Assembly (NCBI GenBank): GCA_029582155.1
Contig: CM055912.1
Span: forward strand, 496,001-560,000
DNA length: 64,000 nucleotides
Reading direction: 5' to 3'
DNA from: Panopea generosa
Lineage: Eukaryota > Mollusca > Bivalvia > Adapedonta > Hiatellidae
In this document: positions 46,375 to 54,412 of the stretch, piece after piece
Layout of the letters: each line of letters starts with the position of its first letter
How positions within the stretch are numbered: the stretch's first letter is position 1
Notes under the pieces: model-generated
Told to the model about the DNA's origin: nothing
Database searches by the model: none
Seen by the model: only the letters and a program-made list of their open reading frames with translations
Made by a program: the position numbers and the translations under genes

Positions 46375-47062
46375 TGTCACAGTCCAATTCATCGGACGGT
46401 TTTCATCATAAACAGTTTTCACAATTTATAACATTATTTAATTCTTGGGACATTTCTTCGGATGTTTTTTTCCTTACCGACAAAATCTTGTTAGTCTCCC
46501 AACTGACTTTGTCAGTAACTGACGGTTACTTTGTCGGGTGTCAAACAAATATGTTAGGTCACTACAAGAATCTGTGAGTTGGTTGGGATTCAGACAATTC
46601 CTTGTCAGGATGGGTATATAAACAGCCGATTTTATGTCACTTTGACTTTTTAGAACTTTGAGAAACTTCAGATATTTGAGAACTTTTGGAACTTTGACGA
46701 CTTTTGGATTTTTTATCAAAACGGTTAGGACTTTTAGACGTTTGGAGGAACTTTTGAAACGTATCACCGGATAGAGGTGCGATACGAGGTTTATTTATAG
46801 TTCATCCAACGTACAAAACTAGCATAATCTATATCAAGAAACGTACTCACTAATTTATTGAAAGTCCAAGAACATAGATCTATTACATTAACCTATTGTG
46901 TTTATATTCTACTGAAGGAAATTGCAAGACAAGATAAATCATCTATAATCTGCAGCCTGTGTTTTAGTTATTTTAACCCTACGAGTATAAATTGATAAGC
47001 AGTGTCATCCTGACAAACATTATTCTAACAGCACTGGATAATGGGACCCCTCGGTTGTAACA
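46375..47062 (+). mobile_element. Possible solo LTR inside the LINE
   Basis: The segment begins TGTCACAGTCC, ends GGTTGTAACA and has a TATA-like GGGTATATAAACAGCCG near 46612. The length, about 688 bp, suits an LTR of Gypsy type. The flanks AGAT and ATAT differ at one base, so a 4 bp target duplication is only suggestive. No internal region is attached. It may be part of a different insert. Confidence 0.3.
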
Positions 47063-47392
47063 ATATCTCAAGATAAAGTACATATTTATTGATAACAGTT
47101 ACTTGGAAAAACCATGAAGATCATAATTATATGTAAAACGATTTCATTAAATGTTTGGCTTCTGTCAAGAATTAAACAATATCTTACCCTCGACCATATA
47201 GTTCAGTTTTATCATGCCATTGCATTCATTTCTGTTGATAAACTGTCTGCCTGATCAACATAGGTTTATCACATCATTTCAAGTTTATCAGGCACATGAC
47301 ATCATTATGTATACTTCATGACGTCGTTATGTATATTTGACCTTTTAACTTTATTTGAAATGAATAAAAAACAAACTAGTGATATTGACATG

Positions 47393-47493
47393 ATAAATAA
47401 AATACCATGTTACTGTCTAATATTATCAACCTTATCAGGTGAGGCTTAGAAAAAAAAACAGGCCGAGGCTAACATGGTATTCTTTATTTATAA
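47393..47493. repeat. Foldback (MITE-like) hairpin
   Basis: Arms TAAATAAAATACCATGTTA and TAACATGGTATTCTTTATTTA are inverted copies around a loop of about 60 bp. It lies at the right edge of the insert that splits the LINE. Confidence 0.6.
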
Positions 47494-48266
47494 AGCTTAT
47501 ATTCAACCGCAAAAAGATTACTGTAATGTTATATTGGGTGGCACCTGTCAACTGAACTTAAATAAAATATTTAGGCTCCAAAAAACGTGCTTGCGAAATC
47601 ATTTTGGATTACAATGGTAAAAAGCTTGCAGAAATTAAAAATACTAACAGTTTTTGACAGGATATATCTCCAGAAAGCAAAATTTATGTACAAAATAGCA
47701 AAGTCAACAACCGCAGCCTAGTACATCAATGTCGAATGAAATGTTTTACTTCAGACAAACAAATAAAAATGCACCTGTTACATGGTCAAATTCTTCAAAT
47801 AACATCATACTACATGTACCTAAACCAAACTAATATTTGAACAATTAGTCTAACATACTTTGGTCCAATAATATGGAATAATCTACCAGAAAATATCAAA
47901 GAAAACACTTCTGTAATGGCATACCAAAGCAATCTAAGAAGATGGATGAAAAATGCATATTTCAACTTGTTTTCTGTACAAGTATGTACATAATCATGTA
48001 AATAGTAACATACTGCAATGCTCTCTAAATAATTGTCTTATATAATTTAATAGTATGAAACCATTTTGAATGTTGACATGACATGTATTGTTATCTTGAA
48101 GTGAATGTGTGAAGAGAAATGTTTTAGCATCGTCTTCACTGAATATTTTATGTATCTGTGTATTTCATATTGTATATTTTGTTAATAAAAGAGGGCCTCA
48201 TGGAAGATAAGTTTTAAACTAAATGTGTCACCCTCTATAAATAAAGTCACTTGTCTTGTTTTATCT

Positions 48267-48480
48267 TTAAGAGATTTAGTTGATATTTTACACAATGATA
48301 GAGGACATTGAGAGGAAGTGCAGGAAGCATAACTCTTTCTTCTGTCTGTGAAGAATTATTCCCCTTTGTTACTTTCCCTTGTTTCGAGCATACCTTGCGT
48401 ACAATGGTAGAGAGCATTGACAGGAAGTGGACAGTACAAGAATTTGCTTCAGCAGGGGGATTGTCCAACATGGCTCGTGG
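48267..48480 (+). mobile_element. Hairpin-headed element, fourth type, right part
   Basis: Resumes the core at AGAGATTTAGTTGATATTTT, then GATAGAGGACATTGAGAGGA, and ends near TTCAGCAGGGGGATTGTCCA, which pairs with the head TCCCCCCTGCTGAA at 44307 as a terminal inverted repeat. Confidence 0.55.
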
Positions 48481-48900
48481 TTATTAGATATTTTTGGTAG
48501 ATTATTTTAGCATCAATTAATCTAATCTTTTTATGTAAGATATATGGCACATTTTAATGGTATATAAAAAAATATTCCAATCAAAATATGACCGAAGCAT
48601 ACACTTGGAAATATTTTAATTAAAGCCGTCTTGTGCCGTGCTGATTTCTAGAGTGAAAAGTAATTTTTTTCTAGTTGTCACTTCCTTGAACAAGTAAATA
48701 TTAAAGTTTGAAACACAAATTACTATTAATTGGTGGGAAATCAATTTGTAAAAGGTTTCTTTACATGACATTACAATTATGCAAAACAAGACATTTCATG
48801 CTTGAGAATCTTTTAAAAGTTAGATAGTAGAATGGAAATATAATGTATTTTTACCAAAAGAAAATATAAAAAGAAAACAAATTTTGCATGGCGACAATGT
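48481..48900. other. Unassigned intron DNA
   Basis: AT-rich, nothing recognised. Confidence 0.5.
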
Positions 48901-49098
48901 GGAGCATGTGGTCCAGTGGTAGAGCATTGAATCCATGATTGGAGGGTCGTGGGTTTAATCCTCCGTCACGGCTTGGTGTGGTGTCCTTGAGCTAGACACT
49001 TTTCCCCTACATACTTAATGCTGGTTATACCCAGGAAGACTTCAAAGTTGTAATAACTTGTTTTGCAATCAGAGTAAAATAAATAAGTTTAAACTAAG
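48901..49098 (+). repeat. SINE family A, near full length
   Basis: TGTGGTCCAGTGGTAGAGCA, GTCGTGGGTTTAATCCTCCG, TGTCCTTGAGCTAGACACTT and the tail CAATCAGAGTAAAATAAATA match the copy at 6101-6340. Confidence 0.8.
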
Positions 49099-49230
49099 TG
49101 AATTTACAACTGCTTTCAAAAAGTTGATGTCTTAACATGCAGCATGTTAATTTTGAAAAATCACTTTTAAAGATTTTGAAAAATGTACTTTGCATTGCAA
49201 TGCATCAACTGTTTTTTTTAACTGTTACAG

Positions 49231-49460
49231 GCAAAGACTAATGGGAAGAAGTTTAGAGAGTATTTTAAATCTTGGACTGGTTCTATGCTTATTGAAGCTG
49301 GGGGTGCCAGTCGACTATTTGAGGATCCTTTAGACAACCAGACTGCACTAGATTTCTGTTTTATCAGACAATTTATTTTGCGTGTCCTAGAAGTCTTGTA
49401 TGATGAGGAAAAGTGGGAAAAACTGGTAGACATAGCCTTGAGAGTGAATGACCTCACAAA
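49231..49460 (+). CDS. Host gene X, exon i, intact
   Basis: Acceptor TTTTTTTTAACTGTTACAG and donor ACAAA|GTAAGA border 230 nt. It is fully open with phase 0 in and 2 out, the cleanest exon of the gene. It reads AKTNGKKFREYFKSWTGSML, then IEAGGASRLFEDPLDNQTAL, IRQFILRVLEVLYDEEKWEK and LVDIALRVNDLTK. The second half alternates hydrophobic and charged residues in a helix-turn-helix pattern, as in TPR-like arrays (VLYDEEKWEKLVDIALRVN). The A-L-R-V-N-D-L-T end with the next exon recalls large ciliary proteins such as CFAP54; this is a guess, to be tested by protein search. Confidence 0.8.
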
Positions 49461-49540
49461 GTAAGATATTCTTCTATATGCTGAATATATATTTTATATT
49501 TACTTGTACATAATAAAGTATAAAATTACACTCAAATATA

Positions 49541-49850
49541 GACCACGGTGTGGTCTAGTGGTAGAGCGCCAGCCTCGCATGCAGAAGGTTGTGGGTTCAG
49601 TCCCTGGCCGGGTCATACCAAAGACTTTAAAAATGGTATTAGAGGCTTCCTCGCTTGGCGCTCAGCATTTAGAGGAGAGTTCTAGATCTGGTCGGCCCGG
49701 TGTCAGTATAATGTGACTGGGTGGGGGGTATCATACCATGTGTCTGCGGCATGATACTCCAGTGTGACAGCGCTTTGAATACTGTCTCAAGTAGACACTG
49801 TCGTGATATGACTGAGAAATTGTTGAAAGCGACGCTAAACACCATACAAC
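49541..49850 (+). repeat. SINE family B, full-length copy
   Basis: GGTGTGGTCTAGTGGTAGAG, GGTTGTGGGTTCAGTCCCTG, then the segment parental to the 62 bp array (GTGTCAGTATAATGTGACTG, TATCATACCATGTGTCTGCG) and the end GCGACGCTAAACACCATACA. It is closer than the copy at 22266 to the array unit. Confidence 0.85.
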
Positions 49851-49974
49851 ATCACTCAAATATTCAAATTTATCACTTTTTATCAACAGTAAATATTTCA
49901 GTTTTTCTCTCATACATTATCCTTATTAAATTGCCCTTAATTAGCAATTGTCTGCCATCTTCAGCCAGCAACAA

Positions 49975-50165
49975 GTGGGACAATGGTGCAATGGATAAAG
50001 TGTAGCTGCTCACTCCAGAGGTTGCAGGTTTGATTCCAGTCTTGATTAGATGGCCTCAAAAACAACACTCAGTACTGGTTCAGCCCAGAAAGTAACTCCA
50101 TGCGATTCATACATGTAAACACTGAGCTTTCTTTGCAGTCTAAATTAAATTAGTATTAACTTATC
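49975..50165 (+). repeat. SINE family D, full-length copy
   Basis: Head GACAATGGTGCAATGGATAA with B box GTTGCAGGTTTGATTCCAG; body with one AACAACACTCAGTACTGGTT unit; tail ACACTGAGCTTTCTTTGCAG. It is the parent form for the 29 bp array. Confidence 0.75.
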
Positions 50166-50274
50166 GTGCTTCCTACCACCAATAGTTGCCATACCCATAC
50201 ATCTCCAGTTATAAGAGATCACATTAAGTGGTAATATACTAGTTGCCCATTTATTAGTATTATTAATTTATGAT

Positions 50275-50450
50275 AATTTATTTTTGCTTGATTGCAAAGA
50301 AAGCTCAGAGCTTATATGAATTGCTCTCGAGTCTGCTTCCTGGGTAGAATCGGTACTGAGTGTTGTTTTTGTGTTTGAGAGTCCATCACCGATGACCTAG
50401 GGCGTGAGTGGCCAACACTATATCAACTGCACCACAAACTTCAAACTCAA
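50275..50450 (-). repeat. SINE family D, minus strand
   Basis: GCAAAGAAAGCTCAGAGCTT, CTTCCTGGGTAGAATCGGTA and CTGAGTGTTGTTTTTGTG read the tail and unit inverted; the head is at the right (AACTGCACCACAAAC). With 49975-50165 it makes an inverted SINE pair about 110 bp apart that could form a hairpin in the pre-mRNA. Confidence 0.7.
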
Positions 50451-50544
50451 AATTTTAAAACTACTAATTTAGACAAACATTTAGTAAACAATGTCGGTAT
50501 AAACATATATGAAGTTACGTCTTTGATATCAGAATGTCAATATT

Positions 50545-50705
50545 CCTGTTTATGCCCCCCACCATTCAAATAAAGATGAATGTTACCCCTTTCCACCCAT
50601 TCAGTAATAAAGTTTGGTTAGGGTCAATAACTTCTGATGATGTCTATGTATTAAATTAGTATATGAAGGAGTTATGGCCCCTTTTTACTTTGAGGTAAAA
50701 CATTG
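50545..50705 (+). repeat. Remnant of a hairpin-headed element
   Basis: TATGCCCCCCACCATTCAAA head-like sequence, then GAAGGAGTTATGGCCCCTTT typical of core ends. The rest is lost. Confidence 0.4.
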
Positions 50706-50709
50706 GTGT

Positions 50710-51980
50710 CTGATCTCTACTCTAAGTGACAGTAAAGTGTTGTATTTTATCTCTTCTCTCAGTGACAGTAAAGTGTTTTATTTTGTCTTTACTCTCAGTG
50801 ACAGTGATTTGTTGTATTTTGTCTCTACTCTCAGTGACAGTAATTTGTTGTATTTTGTCTTTATTCTCAGTGGCAGTAAAGTGTTGTATTTTGTCTACTC
50901 TCAGTGACAGTAATTATAGTTGTATTTTGACTTTACTATCAGTGAAAGTGATGTGTTGTATTTTGTCACTACTCTCAGTGACAGTAAAAATATTGTATTT
51001 TGTCTCTACTCTTAGTGACAGTGATGTGTTGTATTTTGTCTCTACTCTCAGTGACAGTCAAATGTTGTATTTTGTTTCTACTCTCAGTACAGTAAAGTGT
51101 AGTTTGTCTTAACTCTCAGTGACAGGGATGTGTTGTGTTTTGTCTATACTTTCAGTGACAGTCAAGTGTTGTATTTTGTCTCTACTTTCAGTGACAGTAA
51201 AATGTTTTGTTTTGTAATTACTCTCAGTAACAGTGATTTGTTGTATTTGTCTCTATTTTCAGTGACAGTTAAGTCTTAACTCTCAGTGACAGTGATTTGT
51301 TATATTTTGTATCTACTCTAAGTGACAGTCAAGTGCTGTATTTTGTCTCTACTCTCAGTAACAGTTAAGTGTTGTATTTTGTCTCTACTCTCAGTGACAG
51401 TAAAGTGTTGTTTGTTTGTCTTTACTCTCAGTGACAGTAATGTGTTGTATTTTGTCTCTATTCTCAGTGACATGAGAGTGATTTATTTTGTCTTTACTCT
51501 CAATGACAGTAATTTGATGTATTTTGTCTCTACTCTCAGTGACAGTGATGTGTTGTATTTTGTCTCTACTCTCAGTGACAGTAAAGTGTTGTATTTTGTC
51601 TTTACTCTCAGTGACAGTGATGTGTTGTATTTTGTCCCTACTCTCAGTGACAGTAAAATGTTGTACTTTGTCTCTACTCTAAGTGACAGTGATGTGTTGT
51701 ATTTTGTCTTACTCTAAGTGACAGTGATGTGTTGTATTTTGTTTTTACTCTAAGTGACAGTGATGTGTTGTACTTTGTCTCTACTCTAAGTGACAGTGAT
51801 GTGTTGTACTTTGTCTCTTCTGTCAGTGACAGTAAAGTGTTGTATTTTGTCCCTACTCTCAGTGACAGTAAAATGTTGTACTTTGTCTCTACTCTAAGTG
51901 ACAGTGATGTGTTGTATTTTGTCTCTACTCTCTGTGAGAGGTTTGTAAAGTGATGTGTTGTATTTTTTCTTTATTCTCAG
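50710..51980 (+). repeat. Minisatellite, 36 bp unit, copies of a 3' splice site
   Basis: About 35 units of TGACAGTAAAGTGTTGTATT plus TTGTCTCTACTCTCAG. Each has a pyrimidine-rich tract ending CTCAG or CTAAG followed by TGACAGT. The true acceptor of exon j is TTGTATTTTTTCTTTATTCT plus CAG|TGAGAGG, i.e. one more unit of the same sequence, and the unit before it contains TGTGAGAGGTTTG, a copy of the exon start. The array therefore came from an intron-exon junction. In the phase of exon j most units are open (DSKVLYFVSTLS), but a TGA at 51951-51953 blocks read-through into the exon. Confidence 0.95.
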
Positions 51981-52207
51981 TGAGAGGTATACAGAACAAA
52001 GTATCCCACTTTTGGTTCAAGCCCAACGTAGACGTACTGAAGGCATTGATCCCCTGGGTCATGGATTGTACACGAGCAAGGATTTGCCCTCAAAAACATA
52101 TCGGTGCCCCTGGATGTATTGTACAGTTTTTCTGTTCTTTATGAAGCATTTGACAAGTCACAGTACACATCAGGGGCTCTGCAACACAGTCACAAACTCA
52201 TGATATT
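51981..52207 (+). CDS. Host gene X, exon j, with one frame change
   Basis: Acceptor TTCTTTATTCTCAG. The first base completes the codon left by exon i (AA plus T, Asn), then ERYTEQSIPLLVQAQRRRTE follows in phase, so LTN-ERYTEQ spans the join. The frame continues GIDPLGHGLYTSKDLPS; from about 52085 the coding frame appears to switch to ALKNISVPLDVLYSFSVLYE and AFDKSQYTSGALQHSHKLM. One lost or gained base near GATTTGCCC explains it. The end is set at ATATT|GTATCT, a poor donor, so the 3' border is uncertain. Helical content continues that of exon i. Confidence 0.65.
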
Positions 52208-52340
52208 GTATCTGACCAATCAGTAAAACAGTGCACATAGTCACCACTGGTGTTGGATGAATACAAGAATTTCGAATTGAAAATGGCAGGTTCATGGGTC
52301 TGATACCATACCAATTGTTTTGTGTACAAGAGGATGAAAT

Positions 52341-52561
52341 TCATGGCCATGTGGTCTAAGGCACCATCACTTTCATTTCACTGCTAAGGTTGTAGGTTCA
52401 AATCCGGCTCGCGCCTAAACCTTTATGTGAGAAAGGTTACAAGTTATTTGTGGAAGGATGGTGGTTCTTCTTAGATTCATTCTGAGGTATTCCTCCATCA
52501 ATAAAACTAGATATGCCATATATAGCATGAAATGTGTTGAAAATGCTGTTAAACCCCATTT
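52341..52561 (+). repeat. SINE family E, plus strand, full length
   Basis: Head CATGGCCATGTGGTCTAAGG, B box GTAGGTTCAAATCCGGC, body TTATTTGTGGAAGGATGGTG and GCCATATATAGCATGAAATG, end AATGCTGTTAAACCCCATTT. It is the only long plus-strand copy here. Confidence 0.8.
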
Positions 52562-53077
52562 CCAAAAAGAAGGAAATTGAATTTTACAATTGATTATTAA
52601 AACATAATGACAGGATCACATGTTTGATGCTCTACTACTTTTTTTTTACAAGACAATAAAATTCTGTATAGTTATTTGTAGGTTTAGATAAATATGACCT
52701 TTTGAACAAGTCACAAATATTTATACACTGTATTTACCCTACATATTAGGACGCCCTTATTTTTCATAACAAAAGTTGGGAGTATAACAATTTTTTAAAA
52801 AATCTGATAATATTCCATAAATTTTTCATTTTGTACTTCGTAATTATGATTTCTATATAAATTGCCATACCTATAAATTTAGGTTATATTTTTTTGTTAT
52901 GAACATTGATAAAATATTAAGAAATATTCGCAATAATAAATTGGAAGTAATAAGATGTAAATCAATAAAATTGTAAAAGAGTAACGATAATCAACGAAAC
53001 TTAAAAAGTAAATTAATTAAATAATGGTTATCATGTCTCTGGAAAGTGTTTTTGATATGTCCATGTTCCTTCCTCAG
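52562..53077. other. Unassigned intron DNA
   Basis: Strongly AT-rich, no feature recognised. Confidence 0.5.
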
Positions 53078-53235
53078 TGTCAGAAGGCGCTTAAAGTAGA
53101 CAGCCATTGCACATGGACTTTATTCTGAACCCAGTGTGTGACCTCAGTCCACTATGCCCAGAGATATCAGCAGGGAAGAGTACCTTGATCCTTCGGATGT
53201 ACACACGGTACCCATACCCAGGTCACAGATTGGAG
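53078..53235 (+). CDS. Host gene X, candidate exon k
   Basis: Acceptor ATGTTCCTTCCTCAG and donor TTGGAG|GTATGC border 158 nt. No single frame is open throughout. The 5' part reads QKALKVDSHCTWTLF in one frame and LHMDFILNPVCDLSPL in another; the 3' part reads MPRDISREEYLDPSDVHTVP and IPRSQIG in a third and looks coding. More than one indel would be needed to connect them. It is the last exon-like stretch; nothing beyond 53235 resembles this gene, so its 3' end is outside the window or not recognised. Confidence 0.45.
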
Positions 53236-53334
53236 GTATGCAGTGGTGGTCCTGCCTGTAGTGAATAATGGGTAAAAGTAGAGTTAATTAGGAAAGGAAT
53301 ATTGATAATTTATTCCGCCCCAGCCGTTTAAAGA

Positions 53335-53480
53335 AAATTGATGTGGCATTAAGTGTTAGTCCTGTCTGTCTGTTTGTCCGCCCATCAATTGATTTCCAAT
53401 GAATCACTATTAAAAGGATAAAGTGCCAGATGAATTTCAGAGCCACATCATCAAACTGTTGTAAGTGAGGATGATTTCAG
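53335..53480 (+). repeat. Remnant of a hairpin-headed element
   Basis: GGCATTAAGTGTTAGTCCTG followed by TCTGTCTGTTTGTCCGCCC, related to 17945-18060. The core is not expanded. Confidence 0.4.
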
Positions 53481-53491
53481 AACGTATAGAA

Positions 53492-53637
53492 GAAGAACTA
53501 CCATCCTTCCACAAGTAACTGGCAAACCTTTACAAATAATGTTTTGTTTTACCAAGTTGGGTTCAAACCCAGGACCTCAGTGGTGAGAGGTTAGTAAACT
53601 TGAGACATTGCCATAGACCACAAGGCTACGGAGAACC
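53492..53637 (-). repeat. SINE family E, minus strand, tail missing
   Basis: CCTTCCACAAGTAACTGGCA, GTTGGGTTCAAACCCAGGAC and CCATAGACCACAAGGCTACG match the head half of the family. Confidence 0.65.
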
Positions 53638-54207
53638 TGAGATTTAAGATGCATAGCTCTGTTCAATTATTTTAGATAGTATAAACTTCAATTATTTAGA
53701 TTGTGTAAATCAAAGGCTGTAAAGAACTGTTCCGATTGTACACCATGTTGAGTTTTTCCTTACATTGACTTCTTTTATTTTATTGAATTATTTTTAACAA
53801 ATTATAAAAAAGAAACAAATTAAATAAACACATCTTTGAAATTAAATTTTGCTTTTTAAAAACTTTAAAAAGTTAAACAAGTTTACCAAACTATTTATGG
53901 CTTTATGCTGTGAGAGGGCTTTGAGGTCACGATTTTATTGCTCTTTCATGTGAAAACACTTTTTAAGTTCATACGAAAGTATGTTCAACAACAAACTTAA
54001 AATCATCAGAAAAAATGAAACTGAATTATGATAACACAGTGACTGATTGTTGTATTGACTTAAGGCAATTTATATTTTAAATCTGTGACCTGTTGAAAAT
54101 AACATCTGAAACAATCTTCTGATGTTCAGGCTCATTTTGCCCTCTGACCTAGGGTTGAGAACAAAATGCTGCTTCCTATCTGGATATCTCTTCAAGGTTA
54201 ATAGTAT
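53638..54207. other. Unassigned AT-rich DNA
   Basis: No feature seen. Confidence 0.5.
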
Positions 54208-54412
54208 AAACTTGATTAGTTTACTTTGATTGTGAAACAAGTTATTACAACTTATATAAATCACGTTTGAAGTTTTTCTTTGGTAGAACCAGTATTAAGC
54301 ATATGTGGAAAAAGTGTCTTGCTCAAGGACACTACACATAGCTGTGGGTGCGGATCGAACCAATGACCATCTGATCCTGGGTTCAATACTCTATTCCTGG
54401 ACCATGCGCTTC
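54208..54412 (-). repeat. SINE family A, minus strand
   Basis: TTTACTTTGATTGTGAAACA is the inverted tail, GTGTCTTGCTCAAGGACAC the inverted body, and ATCGAACCAATGACCATC with CCTGGACCATGCGCT the inverted tRNA-like head. Confidence 0.75.

Larger units (their letters stand above)
44851..48266 (+). mobile_element. LINE (CR1/L2-like), dead, itself interrupted
   Basis: Translation pieces in order: an endonuclease-to-RT linker with IGENDIEHSSDIANDIANFL (about 44993); KSTGCDNIIPRLLKIVSKL (45210); NFRKAFN and VDHEILLQKLKVYKLSDN (45435); GVPQGSILGPLLFLLLINDL (45600) with YADDTTLY (45692), the catalytic motif of non-LTR reverse transcriptase; then WCSSNGMLN. A piece with YCNVILGG (47520) is the C-terminal region. 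The 3' tail contains GAGGGCCTCATGGAAGATAA near 48192. The two parts are separated by an insert at about 45906-47490. Several stops and frameshifts make it non-functional. Confidence 0.75.
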
